Shown: positions 43,278 through 53,797, numbered from the stretch's first letter. The stretch: DNA of 60,614 nt from Syntrophomonadaceae bacterium (GCA_012840385.1 DULK01000062.1:1-60614); one strand, 5' to 3'. The notes: a model not told the origin generated them from the letters alone. Numbers and translations: made by a program.

Positions 43278-44165
43278 TTACACCCGCAGGTAGCGGTGCA
43301 CCGAGATGAAGCTTCCCACCAGCCCGAGGCCGATACCTGCCGTAAAAAGCCCCTCGAACAGATGGATCAGAACCCTGTAGTCCCTGACAACCGGCAGAAA
43401 AGCAAGCACTTCCTGCAGCTTCCCCGTCAGGGCACTGTAGGAAAAGCCCAGCACCGCAACGGCCACCAATGCACCCGCTGCTCCCAGGATCATCCCCTCC
43501 AGCAGGAAGGGCCAGCGGACAAACCAGTCGGTCGCCCCCACCCACTTCATGATGCTAATCTCCCTGCGCCTAGCGAACATGGTCAGCCGGATCGTCGTAG
43601 CGATCAGAAACACCGAGCAGACGCCCAGGAGACCCATCACCACCATGCTGATCAGGCGTATCCAGGCAGTCAGCTTAAACATCTTTTCGACAACGCCCTG
43701 CCCGTAACGCACCTTTTCGACCCCCGGGAGCCGGTTGATCGACGCTGCGGCGGAGGCTACCTGCCGGGGTTCGGACATCCGGATCCGGAAGGCGTCAGGC
43801 AGGGGGTTGGTTCCACCCAGGCTCTCCTTGAGCTTGCTTTCCTTGCCGAAACGCTTTGCCAGCGTTGCCAGAGCCTCCTCTTTGGAAATAAAACGAACTT
43901 CCTTGACTCCGGGAGTTGCTTCGATCTGGGTGCGTATGGCCTTCAGATCATTCTGATCCAGCCCCCGGTCAAGGTAAGCCATTATTTCCACGTTCGATTC
44001 GACGGTTTTGGAGATGTAATTGGTGTTGACCACCAGGAGTACGGCGATCCCCAGGACAAATAGCGAGACGGCTGTCGTGCCGGCAGCTGCGAAGTTTAAC
44101 CAACCGTTGCGCCTCAGTGAGCGGAAGGCCTCCTGGAAAACGTACAGAGCCATTCTAAGTTGCAT
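43278..44165 (-). CDS. ftsX: Cell division membrane protein FtsX
   Basis: The permease-like partner of FtsE; it transmits ATP-driven conformational change to a cell-wall hydrolase outside. The 295-residue product has one N-terminal helix (FAAAGTTAVSLFVLGIAVLL), an external loop (about 55-165) and three further helices, with AYLDRGLDQNDLKAIRTQIE and PGVEKVRYGQG typical of FtsX. ATG 44165 lies behind AGGGTG and overlaps ftsE by 11 bp; ATG 44153 right after the ftsE stop is an alternative. Confidence 0.94.
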   Translation of the reverse strand: MQLRMALYVFQEAFRSLRRNGWLNFAAAGTTAVSLFVLGIAVLLVVNTNYISKTVESNVEIMAYLDRGLDQNDLKAIRTQIEATPGVKEVRFISKEEALATLAKRFGKESKLKESLGGTNPLPDAFRIRMSEPRQVASAAASINRLPGVEKVRYGQGVVEKMFKLTAWIRLISMVVMGLLGVCSVFLIATTIRLTMFARRREISIMKWVGATDWFVRWPFLLEGMILGAAGALVAVAVLGFSYSALTGKLQEVLAFLPVVRDYRVLIHLFEGLFTAGIGLGLVGSFISVHRYLRV

Positions 44166-44841
44166 GAGCATAAACACCCTGGTGTTCATCGCGCACAACC
44201 CGGCCGCGATCCAGGGCAATTACCCTCTGCCGCAGAGTGTCGACGATCTCCCTGGCATGGGTGGCAATCAGGACCGTCGTCCCGCGCCGGTTGATCTCCT
44301 GAAAATAGTTAATGATTTCCCAGGAAGTATCCATATCCAGGTTTCCGGTCGGTTCGTCTGCAATCAGCAGTGTGGGCTTGTTAACCAGGGCACGGGCGAT
44401 TGCAACCCGCTGCTGTTCGCCACCGGACAGCTGCCGGGGATACATTTGAGCCCGCTCCTTAAGGCCGACAAGCTCCAAAACTTCAGGCACACGCCGCTTG
44501 ATCTCCTGGGGCCCCGCCCCCACCACCTGCATGGCAAAGGCGACATTTTCAAATACCGTGCGGTCGGGCAGGAGCCGAAAGTCCTGGAAGACCATCCCGA
44601 TCTGCCGCCGCAGGTGGGGGACATCCCGCCTTTTCATCCTGATGATGCTGCGGCCCCCAACGTAGATCTGCCCTTTCGTGGGAAGCTCTTCCCGGAAAAT
44701 AAGCTTGATTAAAGTCGATTTTCCGGCTCCGCTGGGGCCCACGAGAAAGACAAATTCTCCCTTTTCAATGTGGAGGGTAGCTCCTACAAGGGCCTTGACT
44801 CCGTTCGGATAAAACTTGGAAACGTTAAAGAACTGGATCAA
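44155..44841 (-). CDS. ftsE: Cell division ATP-binding protein FtsE
   Basis: ABC ATPase of the FtsEX complex. The 228 residues contain Walker [17 protein letters not shown]-loop [12 protein letters not shown], signature [15 protein letters not shown] and Walker [13 protein letters not shown] with the H-loop in [12 protein letters not shown] 44841 ([14 protein letters not shown]) behind GGGGGGAT matches the family N-terminus. First gene of ftsE-ftsX-envC. Confidence 0.95.
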   Translation of the reverse strand: MIQFFNVSKFYPNGVKALVGATLHIEKGEFVFLVGPSGAGKSTLIKLIFREELPTKGQIYVGGRSIIRMKRRDVPHLRRQIGMVFQDFRLLPDRTVFENVAFAMQVVGAGPQEIKRRVPEVLELVGLKERAQMYPRQLSGGEQQRVAIARALVNKPTLLIADEPTGNLDMDTSWEIINYFQEINRRGTTVLIATHAREIVDTLRQRVIALDRGRVVRDEHQGVYAHAT

Positions 44842-44880
44842 GCCGATCCCCCCAAAGGTTCCAGCATACAAAAATCTGGT

Positions 44881-44914
44881 AAAAAAAGAAACAACTCTTA
44901 ACTAGAGTTGTTTC
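44881..44914 (-). terminator. Terminator of the transketolase genes
   Basis: GAAACAACTCT and AGAGTTGTTTC form an 11-bp perfect stem, followed on the minus strand by TTTTTTT. Confidence 0.9.
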
Positions 44915-44989
44915 GACATTAAATACTTTTTTCCTGTTTAATTATCAATAACTTTTTAGAAACTGCCGTGGTTTTTTATTCTAGATTTG

Positions 44990-45937
44990 TCACTTTTTGC
45001 CGCAAACACGCCTCTGCCGCACCCGATCAACCGCCTCAACGATGTGGGAAGCGGTCAGGCCAAAGGCTTCCAGGAGCTCTCCCGGCTTTCCCGATTCTCC
45101 GAAGCGATCCCTGATCCCCACCCTGACCAGGGGCACAGGGCAACGCTCCGCCAATACCTCGGCCACGGCGCTCCCCAGTCCGCCTATAATCGAGTGCTCC
45201 TCGGCTGTAACGACGGCGCCCGTTTTCTCCGCCAGGCCGGAGACGGTTTCCACGTCAAGAGGCTTGATGGTATGCACATTCACTACGGTCACGTCTAATC
45301 CGCGCCCGGAGAGGGTCTCCGCAGCCTTCAGGGCTTCGGACACCATGATCCCTGTGGCGAATATGGCGGCATCAGGCCCCCGCCGGAGGATCTCCGCCCT
45401 GCCCAGGCGGAACCGGTAGTTTTCGTCAAAAAGCACCGGTACCGCCGGTCGCCCGAGGCGGATGTAAACAGGCCCCTCGTGGGCAACGGCAGCGGCAACA
45501 GCCTTGCCGGTCTCCACGGCATCTGCCGGGACGATCACGGTCATGTTGGGCAGAGCCCGCATCAGGGCGATATCCTCGATGGACTGGTGGGAGGCTCCGT
45601 CTTCCCCGACGGTGATCCCGGCATGGGTGGCGATAATCTTTACATTGAGGCCGGGATAGGCGATGGTGTTGCGAATCTGGTCAAAGGCCCGCCCGGTTGC
45701 AAAAACCGCAAAGGTGCTGGCGCACGGGATCTTCCCCGCCAGGGCGAGGCCGGCGGCGGTCCCCATCATATTCTGTTCGGCAATGCCCATGTCGAAGAAG
45801 CGGTCCGGAAAAACCCTGGCGAAATCGGCAGTTTTCGTCGACTTTGCAAGATCGGCGTCAAGCACCACCAGGTTAGGATACTCCTTGCCCAACTCCACCA
45901 GGGCGCGGCCGTAGGCGTCACGTGTTGCTATCTTCAT
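44990..45937 (-). CDS. Transketolase, C-terminal subunit
   Basis: The pyrimidine-binding and C-terminal half of transketolase as a separate 315-residue subunit, which pairs with the upstream gene product. It shows LVVLDADLAKSTKTADF, the pyrimidine-site Glu region FDMGIAEQNMMGTAAGLA, VGEDGASHQSIEDIALMRAL and a C-terminal domain with TVVNVHTIKPLDVETV. It moves two-carbon units between sugar phosphates in the pentose phosphate pathway. Split transketolases are common in Clostridia and archaea. Confidence 0.95.
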   Translation of the reverse strand: MKIATRDAYGRALVELGKEYPNLVVLDADLAKSTKTADFARVFPDRFFDMGIAEQNMMGTAAGLALAGKIPCASTFAVFATGRAFDQIRNTIAYPGLNVKIIATHAGITVGEDGASHQSIEDIALMRALPNMTVIVPADAVETGKAVAAAVAHEGPVYIRLGRPAVPVLFDENYRFRLGRAEILRRGPDAAIFATGIMVSEALKAAETLSGRGLDVTVVNVHTIKPLDVETVSGLAEKTGAVVTAEEHSIIGGLGSAVAEVLAERCPVPLVRVGIRDRFGESGKPGELLEAFGLTASHIVEAVDRVRQRRVCGKK

Positions 45938-46057
45938 CTACAAACCCTCCAGTGTAAATCCCATGTTGGTGGCTTGTTTCCGCTCCCTCCTGATTACGCC
46001 CGGAAACAGCCGACCTTCATAGAAATAATTTTTCATTTTATATGATGAGCCCAGACA

Positions 46058-46897
46058 TTATGAAGTTACAGCCTCCAGTTCGGCAAGGGCCTTTGCCGCC
46101 TGCTCCCTATCCGGGGCCTTGCCGTGCCAGTCAACGGCGTTTTCCATGAAGGAAACCCCTTTCCCCTTAACCGTTTTGGCGATAATCATGGAAGGCCGGC
46201 CATGAACCTCCTTCGCCCATTCGAATGCTGCGAGCAGTTCCTCGAAGCTGTGCCCGTCAACCTCCCGCACCTCCCACCCGAAGGAGCGCCATTTCTCGGG
46301 AAGCGGAAGAGGGGAGAGGACATCGGCAACCGGGCCGTCGATCTGGAGCCCGTTGTAGTCGAGAACGGCGGTCAGGTTGTCCACCCCGTAGTGGGCAGCC
46401 GCCATGGCCGCTTCCCAAACCTGTCCTTCCTCGTTTTCTCCGTCACCAAGAAGCGCATAAACCCGGTAGTCCCGGCGGTCGATCTTCCCGGCCAGCGCGA
46501 TTCCCAGGCTGATGGAAAGCCCCTGGCCCAGTGAGCCTGTCGAGGCCTCGACCCCCGGCAGTTTTCCGAAAGCCGGGTGCCCCTGCAGGCGGCTGCCCAG
46601 CTTCCGCAGGGTGAGGAGTTCTTCCGCCGGGAAGTAGCCCCTCTCCGCCAGCACGGCGTACAGCAGGGGAGCGGCGTGCCCCTTGCTCAAAACAAAACGG
46701 TCGCGGTCCGGCCAGTCCGGTTCCTCAGGCCTGATGCGCATAACGTGGAAATACAGGGTTGTGACGATCTCAACAGCGGAAAGGCTGCCGCCCGGGTGCC
46801 CCGAACCGGCTTCGGCCACCATTCTGATGATATCGGAGCGGATGACCCGCGCCTTTTTTCCCAGCTCCTGTAACAACTCTTCCTGTGATGAAGACAT
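46058..46897 (-). CDS. Transketolase, N-terminal subunit
   Basis: The diphosphate-binding half of transketolase, 279 residues: AGSGHPGGSLSAVEI, SKGHAAPLLYAVLAERGYFP, STGSLGQGLSISLGIALAGK and the thiamine diphosphate/Mg motif LLGDGENEEGQVWEAAMAA. It is followed after an unusually long 120-bp gap by the C-terminal subunit. That gap carries an inverted repeat (45971-46011), possibly a processing or attenuation hairpin. Confidence 0.95.
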   Translation of the reverse strand: MSSSQEELLQELGKKARVIRSDIIRMVAEAGSGHPGGSLSAVEIVTTLYFHVMRIRPEEPDWPDRDRFVLSKGHAAPLLYAVLAERGYFPAEELLTLRKLGSRLQGHPAFGKLPGVEASTGSLGQGLSISLGIALAGKIDRRDYRVYALLGDGENEEGQVWEAAMAAAHYGVDNLTAVLDYNGLQIDGPVADVLSPLPLPEKWRSFGWEVREVDGHSFEELLAAFEWAKEVHGRPSMIIAKTVKGKGVSFMENAVDWHGKAPDREQAAKALAELEAVTS

Positions 46898-46912
46898 GGT
46901 TTTCCCCCTTCG

Positions 46913-47818
46913 CTATCTTTTATCATAGGTTTTAAACCCTTCTCCAAGCACTTCATGGGCATCCGTGATGAAAACAAAGGCCTGAGGATCAATGCTGTAA
47001 ACCAGGTCCTTCAACCGGCTTTCCTCGGTCTTGCCGACAACGCAGATAAGCACAGGGCGTGTCTCACCCGTATACATCCCCTGGCCTGAGAGGGCGGTTA
47101 CTCCCCGTTCCAGTTCACGAAAGATGGCCTGGGCGATCTCCTCCGGCTTCACCGAGATAATGTAAGCAGCTTTGGCAAAGCTGATCCCCTCCTGCACCAG
47201 ATCGATCACCTTGCTGGTAACCAGGAGCGCCAGCAGGGCATACAGGGCCAGTTCGGCATTAAAAAAGACACCGGCCAGGCTGATCACCACAAAATCGGAA
47301 CCCAGCAGGCCCTGGCCGACGGTTACGGGAAAATATTTGTGGAGCAGGCGTGCCACAAGGTCTGTGCCGCCGGTGGTGCCACCCGCTCTGAGCACAACGC
47401 CCATCCCGATGCCGGAAATTACCCCCCCGTAAAAGGAGGCGAGGAGCAGGTCGTTCGTCAGGATGGGGAGGCGATGCGCCAGGAGTTCCACCAAAACCGA
47501 GGTTGCCAGAGCCCCGTAAAGGCTGCGGACAAAAACCCGCGCCCCGAGTTCCCGGTAGGAAAGGAGAAACAGGGGTATGTTCAAGACCAGGAGGGTCCAG
47601 CCTACAGGCACCCTCGCCCCGCTCAGGTAATAAATGATCGTGGCCAGGCCGCTGACTCCCCCCGCCGCAATCCTGTTGGGAACCAGGAAGAGATCCAGCC
47701 CCAGGGCGATAAAGGCAGAACCAACCGTTATCCAGAAGTAGGCGTGGATTAACTTTCTAAGAGAAGCGCGCACATAACTCACTACCCGCCCAAGGCTCTT
47801 TATATTATCTTTACCCAA
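46913..47818 (-). CDS. YitT family membrane protein
   Basis: About 301 residues: five or six membrane helices (for example WITVGSAFIALGLDLFLVPN, GWTLLVLNIPLFLLSY, GGVISGIGMGVVLRAGGTTG) and a C-terminal DUF2179 domain (VKPEEIAQAIFRELERGVTA, YSIDPQAFVFITDAHEVLGE). The family is widespread in Firmicutes and its substrate is unknown. I took TTG 47818 behind GGGTGA; the open frame extends to 47911 but would then overlap the previous gene, and GTG 47782 is also possible. Confidence 0.85.
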   Translation of the reverse strand: MGKDNIKSLGRVVSYVRASLRKLIHAYFWITVGSAFIALGLDLFLVPNRIAAGGVSGLATIIYYLSGARVPVGWTLLVLNIPLFLLSYRELGARVFVRSLYGALATSVLVELLAHRLPILTNDLLLASFYGGVISGIGMGVVLRAGGTTGGTDLVARLLHKYFPVTVGQGLLGSDFVVISLAGVFFNAELALYALLALLVTSKVIDLVQEGISFAKAAYIISVKPEEIAQAIFRELERGVTALSGQGMYTGETRPVLICVVGKTEESRLKDLVYSIDPQAFVFITDAHEVLGEGFKTYDKR

Positions 47819-47897
47819 AACAGTGTTTTCACCCACGGTGATACAACAGTTTGGGGTTCTATATGCGACAAAAAATTCCTGCTTTTTGGCCCCCAGA

Positions 47898-48599
47898 TCA
47901 GATGCTTTCACCCGAAATTACCAGACAGCCCTGTTCAACGTCCACCTGCTTCACCTTAAATGCGAAGGGAAGCCGGTCGCCATTCAGGTGAAAACGAAGT
48001 CGGGACGCAAGTTTGCGGGAAAGTTCGGGAGGAAGCGATTCGTTGCCAACCCTGAAATCTATCGGTGAAAAGGCGATCTCGCCATTCTCTTCCGGGCGGA
48101 AATTACCCCACATCTGTACGGAAAAAGAACTGCCGAGAATTCCCACCTTTCCTTTCAGCTTCACGTAGCGGGAATTCAATTCCAGGCCGGGGTCGGTGAT
48201 CCCGGGCACACCGGTGGCACGGAGGTACTTGTTCAAATCCTCTTCCCTGAATACGATGCGCACCTGCATCGGGCCGTCTGCATGCAGGGCGGTTGCTCCT
48301 CCGCTCTCCATCAGTTCATGCAAGTTAAAGCTTCCCCTCGGGATCTGCATTGCCAAAAGGGACGCCCTGCAGCCTCCCAGGTTTGCTCCTCTCACTTCCA
48401 GGCGCATGCCGTCGAACTGCCCCACCAGTATTTTCGCAGCAGGAAAGGCAAACAGGCGCGCCTCCACCCCCTCCGGTTTGAGGGAACTGCTCGACACCTC
48501 TCTCTCTACGGCCTGGCCTGCCAGTTCGGGCAGGGTGAACTCGCACAAAAGAAGGAATACAAGGAGAGAAATCAGAATTCCCGCCAGAAGCTTGCGCAT
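47898..48599 (-). CDS. DUF2993 (LmeA-like) exported protein
   Basis: A 233-residue protein with an N-terminal signal/anchor (LLAGILISLLVFLLLCEFTL) followed by the DUF2993 pattern: long beta strands with DGMRLEVRGANLGGCRAS, REEDLNKYLRATGVPG and KLKGKVGILGSSFSVQMWG. The family is thought to bind phospholipid at the membrane (LmeA in mycobacteria). It directly follows prfB. Confidence 0.8.
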   Translation of the reverse strand: MRKLLAGILISLLVFLLLCEFTLPELAGQAVEREVSSSSLKPEGVEARLFAFPAAKILVGQFDGMRLEVRGANLGGCRASLLAMQIPRGSFNLHELMESGGATALHADGPMQVRIVFREEDLNKYLRATGVPGITDPGLELNSRYVKLKGKVGILGSSFSVQMWGNFRPEENGEIAFSPIDFRVGNESLPPELSRKLASRLRFHLNGDRLPFAFKVKQVDVEQGCLVISGESI

Positions 48600-49713
48600 T
48601 TAATTTTTCCCCTGCCCGTCCCGGTACCGCCGGAGATACGACTCAATGAAGGGGCCTATCGCGCCATCCATTACAGCCTGGACGTTGCCGATCTCCACCC
48701 CGGTACGGTGGTCCTTCACAAGAGTATAGGGCTCGAAGATATAGGAACGGATCTGGCTCCCCCAGGCAATCTCCCGCTGCTCTCCCCGCAGCTGGTTCAG
48801 CTTTGCCTCCTGCTCCTGCCGCTTGAGGGCGCTCAAGCGGGAGCGCAGGATCTTCATCGCCCGCAGCCGGTTGGCAAGCTGGGAACGCTCGCTCTGGCAC
48901 TGCACCACGATCCCTGTCGGCAAATGGGTGATGCGCACCGCCGAGTCGGTCTTGTTGATGTGCTGCCCGCCGTGGCCGCTTGCCCTGTAGGTGTCGATCC
49001 TCAGGTCTTCGGGATTGATATCGACCTCTGAATCGTCCTCCACTTCGGGAATGACATCCACAGAGGCAAAAGATGTATGCCTCCTGCCGGAGGCGTCAAA
49101 GGGAGAAATACGCACGAGGCGGTGCACCCCCCGTTCCGCTTTCAAATAGCCGTAGGCGTATTTACCTGAAATAAGGCCGGTGATGCTCTTGATACCGGCT
49201 TCATCGCCCGGCAGGATGTCCAGAACCTCAACCTGGAAGCCCTGCTGCTGGGCCCAGCGCCCGTACATCCTGAAGAGCATCTCCACCCAGTCCTGGGCCT
49301 CAGTTCCACCGGCTCCGGCGTGTAAGGAGATCAGGGCATTCCTGTCGTCGTACGGTCCTGTAAAAAGGTTCTCCCGGTCATACCTGTCCAGGGCCTCGGT
49401 CAGCCGCTTGACTCCGGTTTTCAGCTCCTCCTCCAGGTCCTCGTCCTCGGCTTCAGAGCACAAATCCAACAGAACTTTGAGCTCCTCCAGATCCGCCACA
49501 GCCTTATTGTAAAAATCAATATCCTCCTTGAGCTGGGCGGCTTCCTGAAGGATCTTGCCCGCCCGGGCGGGGTCCGCCCAGAAATCCGGGGCGACGGCCT
49601 GTGCATCAATCTTTTTTAGTTCTTCATTCTTTTTATCAATGTCAAAGGGAAACCCTCAATTCAGCCAACCGGGCATCTAATTTTTCTAAATCCCTCTTCA
49701 CTTCACCAATCAT
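48600..49713 (-). CDS. prfB: Peptide chain release factor 2 with programmed +1 frameshift
   Basis: RF2 ends translation at UGA and UAA. The gene starts at ATG 49713 (MIGEVKRDLEKLDARLAE) and reads 23 codons to CTT, then meets TGA (49644-49642). Skipping the T gives CTT-GAC and continues in the +1 frame as DIDKKNEELKKIDAQAVAPD to the end, giving about 370 residues, the normal size. An SD-like AGGG lies just upstream of the slippery CTTTGAC. The body has the stop-recognition SPF motif (RISPFDASGRRHTSF) and the catalytic GGQ motif (YRASGHGGQHINKTDSA). Coordinates cover both frames. Confidence 0.96.
49641..49656 (-). promoter_or_regulatory. RF2 autoregulatory frameshift site
   Basis: AGGGTTTCCCTTTGAC on the minus strand: an internal SD-like element, the CTT slip codon and a UGA followed by C, which is a weak stop. 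Low RF2 lets the ribosome slip and make more RF2. Confidence 0.9.
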
Positions 49714-49727
49714 GCTGCTCACTCTCC

Positions 49728-50939
49728 CTACAATTCTCTAGTGCTGTATAGAAAATGGCTCCCCCTTCTCATCTCCGCCTGGATCCTAGCCTGGTGGAAG
49801 TTTGCCGCAATGGTGCCGCCGACCCCGAAACCGTAGCGCACCTCGAGCCCCGTTCTCACCTTAACCGTCAAAGCAATCCTTTCGATCATCTCTTCCAGGA
49901 TGCGTTTATCCTTTACCTTTGTCACAACAGCGTATTCGTCGCCGCCGATCAGCGCGGCAAGATCCCTTTCGTGTCCCTGCCGGTTGACCCTCACCAGGGA
50001 GCGGATCAACTGCAGAATAGATGCTTTCATGTTCTGGATCTCATACTCGGTATGGAGCTTTACAAAGCTCCCAAAGGCCCGCAGGTCAAACAGGATTACC
50101 GATTCGTCACCTGTCAACTTCACATCCAGCACCCGGAGACGGGGGTCTTCCGGCGTGGCCATGCCGGTCACCAGATCCCGGACGACTTCGTCCTCGATCT
50201 GCTGCGGCTCAAGACCCAGGCTGACTCTCGCCTGGAATTTCCTTTCAATGGCGCACAACTGATCCAGGATGGCGATCACCTGCGCCAGGTTGCTGCCCAA
50301 TGCAGCGTACTGCTCCGGATTGTGGTTGAAGATATCTTGCTTGACGGTCGCACTGAGGCACAGGGCATCCCCCACCAGATTGAGGGTCCGCGGCCTGATC
50401 CTCACATGGTGGTGCAAAGCGATGCCCTCCAGCACAGTATCCGGCAGGGCATACCTCCGGGCAATCTCGTAGCTCCGCACAACGTGGTCGTGAAAAGGCG
50501 TTGTCCATTCGGCCCACCTCATTCCGGGATAATGCCGCAAAGCCTGCGGCACCCGGGCCCTGCCGACGGATTGAGCGTTGAAAACGCCGTCATCTATTTC
50601 CTTGCCTTTCCCAACATCGTGGAAAAGCACACCCAGCAGCAGGTCATCCCGGCTAATGCCTAAAAACAACAATACCTCGTCCGGCAGCATCGCCGCCAGT
50701 TCCACCATCCTGATGACGTGGTGGAGCTGGTTTTCTCCCACCGAGACGATGCGCGCCAGGTAAAGCAGTTCCTTGATTCCGAAAAAGCGTTCCAGAAAAG
50801 GAACGATGCGCGGCCGGATAACCCCCAGCAGAGTTTTATACAGGATTTCCCGATGGCACAAAGGCTGATCGCAATGGAAACCCGCCGAAACGCAAAACTC
50901 CGCCAGTTCCCGTTCCGTTGTAGCCCTTTCCCCCCTCAT
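49728..50939 (-). CDS. HD-domain protein with C-terminal GGDEF-like domain
   Basis: A 403-residue cytoplasmic protein. An HD phosphohydrolase-like domain at about 65-200 (VLFHDVGKGKEIDD, TPFHDHVVRSYEIARRY, GIALHHHVRIRP) is followed by a domain at about 260-400 with ALIGGDEYAVVTKVKD, the GGDE motif of diguanylate cyclases. The usual N-terminal GGDEF signature (DxDxFKxxND) is replaced by FDLRAFGSFVKLHTEYEI, so cyclase activity is doubtful. It could make or break a cyclic nucleotide. It lies between secA and prfB. Confidence 0.8.
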   Translation of the reverse strand: MRGERATTERELAEFCVSAGFHCDQPLCHREILYKTLLGVIRPRIVPFLERFFGIKELLYLARIVSVGENQLHHVIRMVELAAMLPDEVLLFLGISRDDLLLGVLFHDVGKGKEIDDGVFNAQSVGRARVPQALRHYPGMRWAEWTTPFHDHVVRSYEIARRYALPDTVLEGIALHHHVRIRPRTLNLVGDALCLSATVKQDIFNHNPEQYAALGSNLAQVIAILDQLCAIERKFQARVSLGLEPQQIEDEVVRDLVTGMATPEDPRLRVLDVKLTGDESVILFDLRAFGSFVKLHTEYEIQNMKASILQLIRSLVRVNRQGHERDLAALIGGDEYAVVTKVKDKRILEEMIERIALTVKVRTGLEVRYGFGVGGTIAANFHQARIQAEMRRGSHFLYSTREL

Positions 50940-51004
50940 TTAATTGCCCCCTGTTTCCTCTTCTAAGTAAATATTGTGTCTATATCAGCCGGGCGGCGGT
51001 GTTA

Positions 51005-53677
51005 TCACCTGCCGCAGCAGCGCTTATATTTTTTTCCGCTCCCGCACGGGCAGGGGTCGTTGCGACCAACATGCTGCTGTACCCGGACGGGCTGCGGGCG
51101 CTGCTCCTCCCCTCCCCGGTTCTCAACCACCTGGCGCGGGCGCCGCTCCTCCAGGGCAGGAACAAGGTTTACCTTATAGATGTACCTGACGACATCCTCC
51201 TGAATGCTTTCGATCATCTCCTGGAACATGTTGTAGGCCTCAAACCTGTACTCCACAAGAGGATCGGCATTGCCGTAGGCACGCAGGCCGATCCCCTGGC
51301 GCAGCTGGTCCATGGCGTCCAGGTGGTCCATCCACTTGGCGTCTACAACCCGCAGCAGGATAAAACGCTCGAGATTCCGCAGGGTTTCCGCTCCCAGTTT
51401 CTCTTCCCTTTCCCGGAGGTGGGCTTCCGCCTCCTCCAGCAACCTTTCCTGAATTGCCTCCCGGGAGCCGAGCGTTACTAATTCCTCCACATCAACCACA
51501 CCAGGACGGAGGAAGATCTGCTCACCGGCGGTGATCAACCCCTGGAGGTCCCAATCCTCGGGGTACTTGCCCTCGCTGGTATAACTGGTAACCAGCCTGG
51601 AGATCACCTTTTCGATCATCTCCCGGATCGCATCCTGCAGGTCCTCGCCGAGCAGCACACGGCGCCGCTGGGCGTAGATCACCTCGCGCTGCTGGTTCAT
51701 CACATCGTCGTATTCCAGGACGTGCTTGCGCATATCGAAGTTGCGGCTTTCGACCTTTTTCTGGGCGGCCTCGATCGAGCGGCTGACCAGCGAGTGCTCC
51801 ACCGGAATGGAGTCGTCCATCCCCAGTTTGTCCATGATGCCCATGATGTTATCAGAACCGAACAGGCGCATCAGGTCATCCTCCAGGGAGACGTAAAACC
51901 GGGAGGAACCGGGATCCCCCTGGCGCCCCGCACGGCCGCGCAGCTGGTTGTCGATCCGGCGGCTTTCGTGGCGTTCCGTCCCGATGATGTGCAGGCCTCC
52001 CAGGGCAACCACCTTTTCGTGTTCGGCGTCTGTTTCCTTTTTGAACCGCAGAACCAGTTCCCTGTATTTCTCCCTGGCCCGGGCGACTTCGGGGGACGAG
52101 GGTGCCCCGTACTCGCCGGCCTCGGCAACCACCTCGGGTGGGTATCCCTGCCGGAGCAGTTCCTCCTTGGCCAGGTACTCCGGATTCCCTCCGAGCATGA
52201 TGTCGGTTCCGCGCCCGGCCATGTTTGTGGCGATGGTTACCATCCCCAGCCTGCCGGCCTGGGCGATGATCTTTGCCTCCTGTTCGTGGTACTTGGCGTT
52301 CAAGACCTGGTGGGGAATACCCCGCTTCTTGAGCATCCGGCTCAAGATCTCCGATTTTTCAATGGAGATGGTTCCCACCAGCACCGGCTGCCCGCGTTTG
52401 TGGCATTCGGCAATTTCCTCGATCACCGCCTTAAACTTTCCCTCCTCGGTGCGGTAAACCACATCGGGGTAATCCACCCGGATCATCGGTTTGTGTGTCG
52501 GGATCACCACCACGTCGAGGCCGTAAATCTTCCGGAATTCCTCTTCTTCGGTGGCGGCGGTACCCGTCATGCCGGCCAGCTTTTTGTACATGCGAAAGTA
52601 GTTTTGGAAGGTGATGGTGGCCAGAGTCTGCGACTCCCGCTCGATCTTTACCCCTTCCTTCGCCTCGATCGCCTGGTGCAATCCTTCGCTGAAGCGGCGC
52701 CCGAACATCAGGCGCCCTGTGAACTCGTCCACGATGATGACCTTGCCGTCCTTAACCACATAGTCCCGGTCACGCTTCATCAGGGCGTGGGCGCGCAGCC
52801 CGGCATAGACATGGTGTGCGATCTCAAGGTTGGCCTCGTCCGAGAGGTTGTCGATACCCAGCAGCTTTTCCACCTTACGGGTGCCTGCTTCGGTGAGGGC
52901 AACCGTATGCAGCTTCTCGTCAACCTGATAATCCACATCCCTCTGAAGCCTGGGTATCACCCGGGCGATCCTGTAGTATAGTTCCGTCGGCTTTTCCGCC
53001 TGGCCGGATATGATCAACGGTGTCCGGGCCTCGTCGATGAGAATGCTGTCCACCTCGTCCACTATGGCGTAGTTCAGTTCCCGCTGCACCATCTCCGAGG
53101 CGTCAAGCACCATGTTGTCCCGCAGGTAATCGAAGCCGAACTCGTTGTTGGTGCCGTAAGTGACATCCGCGGCGTATGCCCGCTGCCGCTCCTCGACCGG
53201 CAGGTCATGGACAATCAAACCGACTTTAAGCCCCAGGAAACGGAAGACCCCGCCCATCCACTCGCTGTCCCGGCGGGCCAGGTAATCGTTCACGGTTACA
53301 ATATGGACACCCCGCCCGGGGAGGGCGTTCAGGTAAGCGGGCATGGTCGCCACCAGGGTTTTTCCTTCACCTGTCTTCATTTCGGCGATCCTGCCCTGGT
53401 GGAGGACGATACCACCCATCAGCTGCACGTCAAAGGGGCGCATCCCCAGGACGCGCACGGCTGCCTCACGCACCACGGCGAAAGCCTCGGGAAGAATGTC
53501 GTCCAGCGTCTCCCCGCCCTCGAGCCGTTCCCGGAACTCCTGGGTCTTGTCCCTGAGCCGGGAGTCGCTTAAGGCATGCATCTCCGGTTCATACTCGTTT
53601 ATCAGGTCCACTATTCGCTGTAAACGCTTGATCTCGCGCGCGTTGTCATCGAACAAATTTTTCAGCGCATTGAGCAT
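51005..53677 (-). CDS. secA: Preprotein translocase ATPase SecA
   Basis: SecA pushes unfolded proteins through SecYEG. The 890-residue product shows Walker [21 protein letters not shown], the DEVD box [20 protein letters not shown], motif [20 protein letters not shown], and a C-terminal SEC-C zinc motif [16 protein letters not shown] 53677 is 9 bases behind AAAGGTGG; a GTG three codons earlier abuts it. Neighbours hpf and prfB match the usual clostridial order. Confidence 0.97.
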   Translation of the reverse strand: MLNALKNLFDDNAREIKRLQRIVDLINEYEPEMHALSDSRLRDKTQEFRERLEGGETLDDILPEAFAVVREAAVRVLGMRPFDVQLMGGIVLHQGRIAEMKTGEGKTLVATMPAYLNALPGRGVHIVTVNDYLARRDSEWMGGVFRFLGLKVGLIVHDLPVEERQRAYAADVTYGTNNEFGFDYLRDNMVLDASEMVQRELNYAIVDEVDSILIDEARTPLIISGQAEKPTELYYRIARVIPRLQRDVDYQVDEKLHTVALTEAGTRKVEKLLGIDNLSDEANLEIAHHVYAGLRAHALMKRDRDYVVKDGKVIIVDEFTGRLMFGRRFSEGLHQAIEAKEGVKIERESQTLATITFQNYFRMYKKLAGMTGTAATEEEEFRKIYGLDVVVIPTHKPMIRVDYPDVVYRTEEGKFKAVIEEIAECHKRGQPVLVGTISIEKSEILSRMLKKRGIPHQVLNAKYHEQEAKIIAQAGRLGMVTIATNMAGRGTDIMLGGNPEYLAKEELLRQGYPPEVVAEAGEYGAPSSPEVARAREKYRELVLRFKKETDAEHEKVVALGGLHIIGTERHESRRIDNQLRGRAGRQGDPGSSRFYVSLEDDLMRLFGSDNIMGIMDKLGMDDSIPVEHSLVSRSIEAAQKKVESRNFDMRKHVLEYDDVMNQQREVIYAQRRRVLLGEDLQDAIREMIEKVISRLVTSYTSEGKYPEDWDLQGLITAGEQIFLRPGVVDVEELVTLGSREAIQERLLEEAEAHLREREEKLGAETLRNLERFILLRVVDAKWMDHLDAMDQLRQGIGLRAYGNADPLVEYRFEAYNMFQEMIESIQEDVVRYIYKVNLVPALEERRPRQVVENRGGEEQRPQPVRVQQHVGRNDPCPCGSGKKYKRCCGR

Positions 53678-53778
53678 CTTCTTCACCCACCTTTAATCGG
53701 AGGCCGTTTCCATTTTAACACCTCCCGCACTTCCCTGACAAGAAACGCCGAAGGGTCTAACAGAACGATCAAAGTTAA

Positions 53779-53797
53779 AGGGACCCACCGGGGTCCC
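53779..53797 (-). terminator. Hairpin after hpf
   Basis: GGGACCC-CGGT-GGGTCCC on the minus strand, followed by TTTAACTTT; moderate terminator. Confidence 0.5.
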
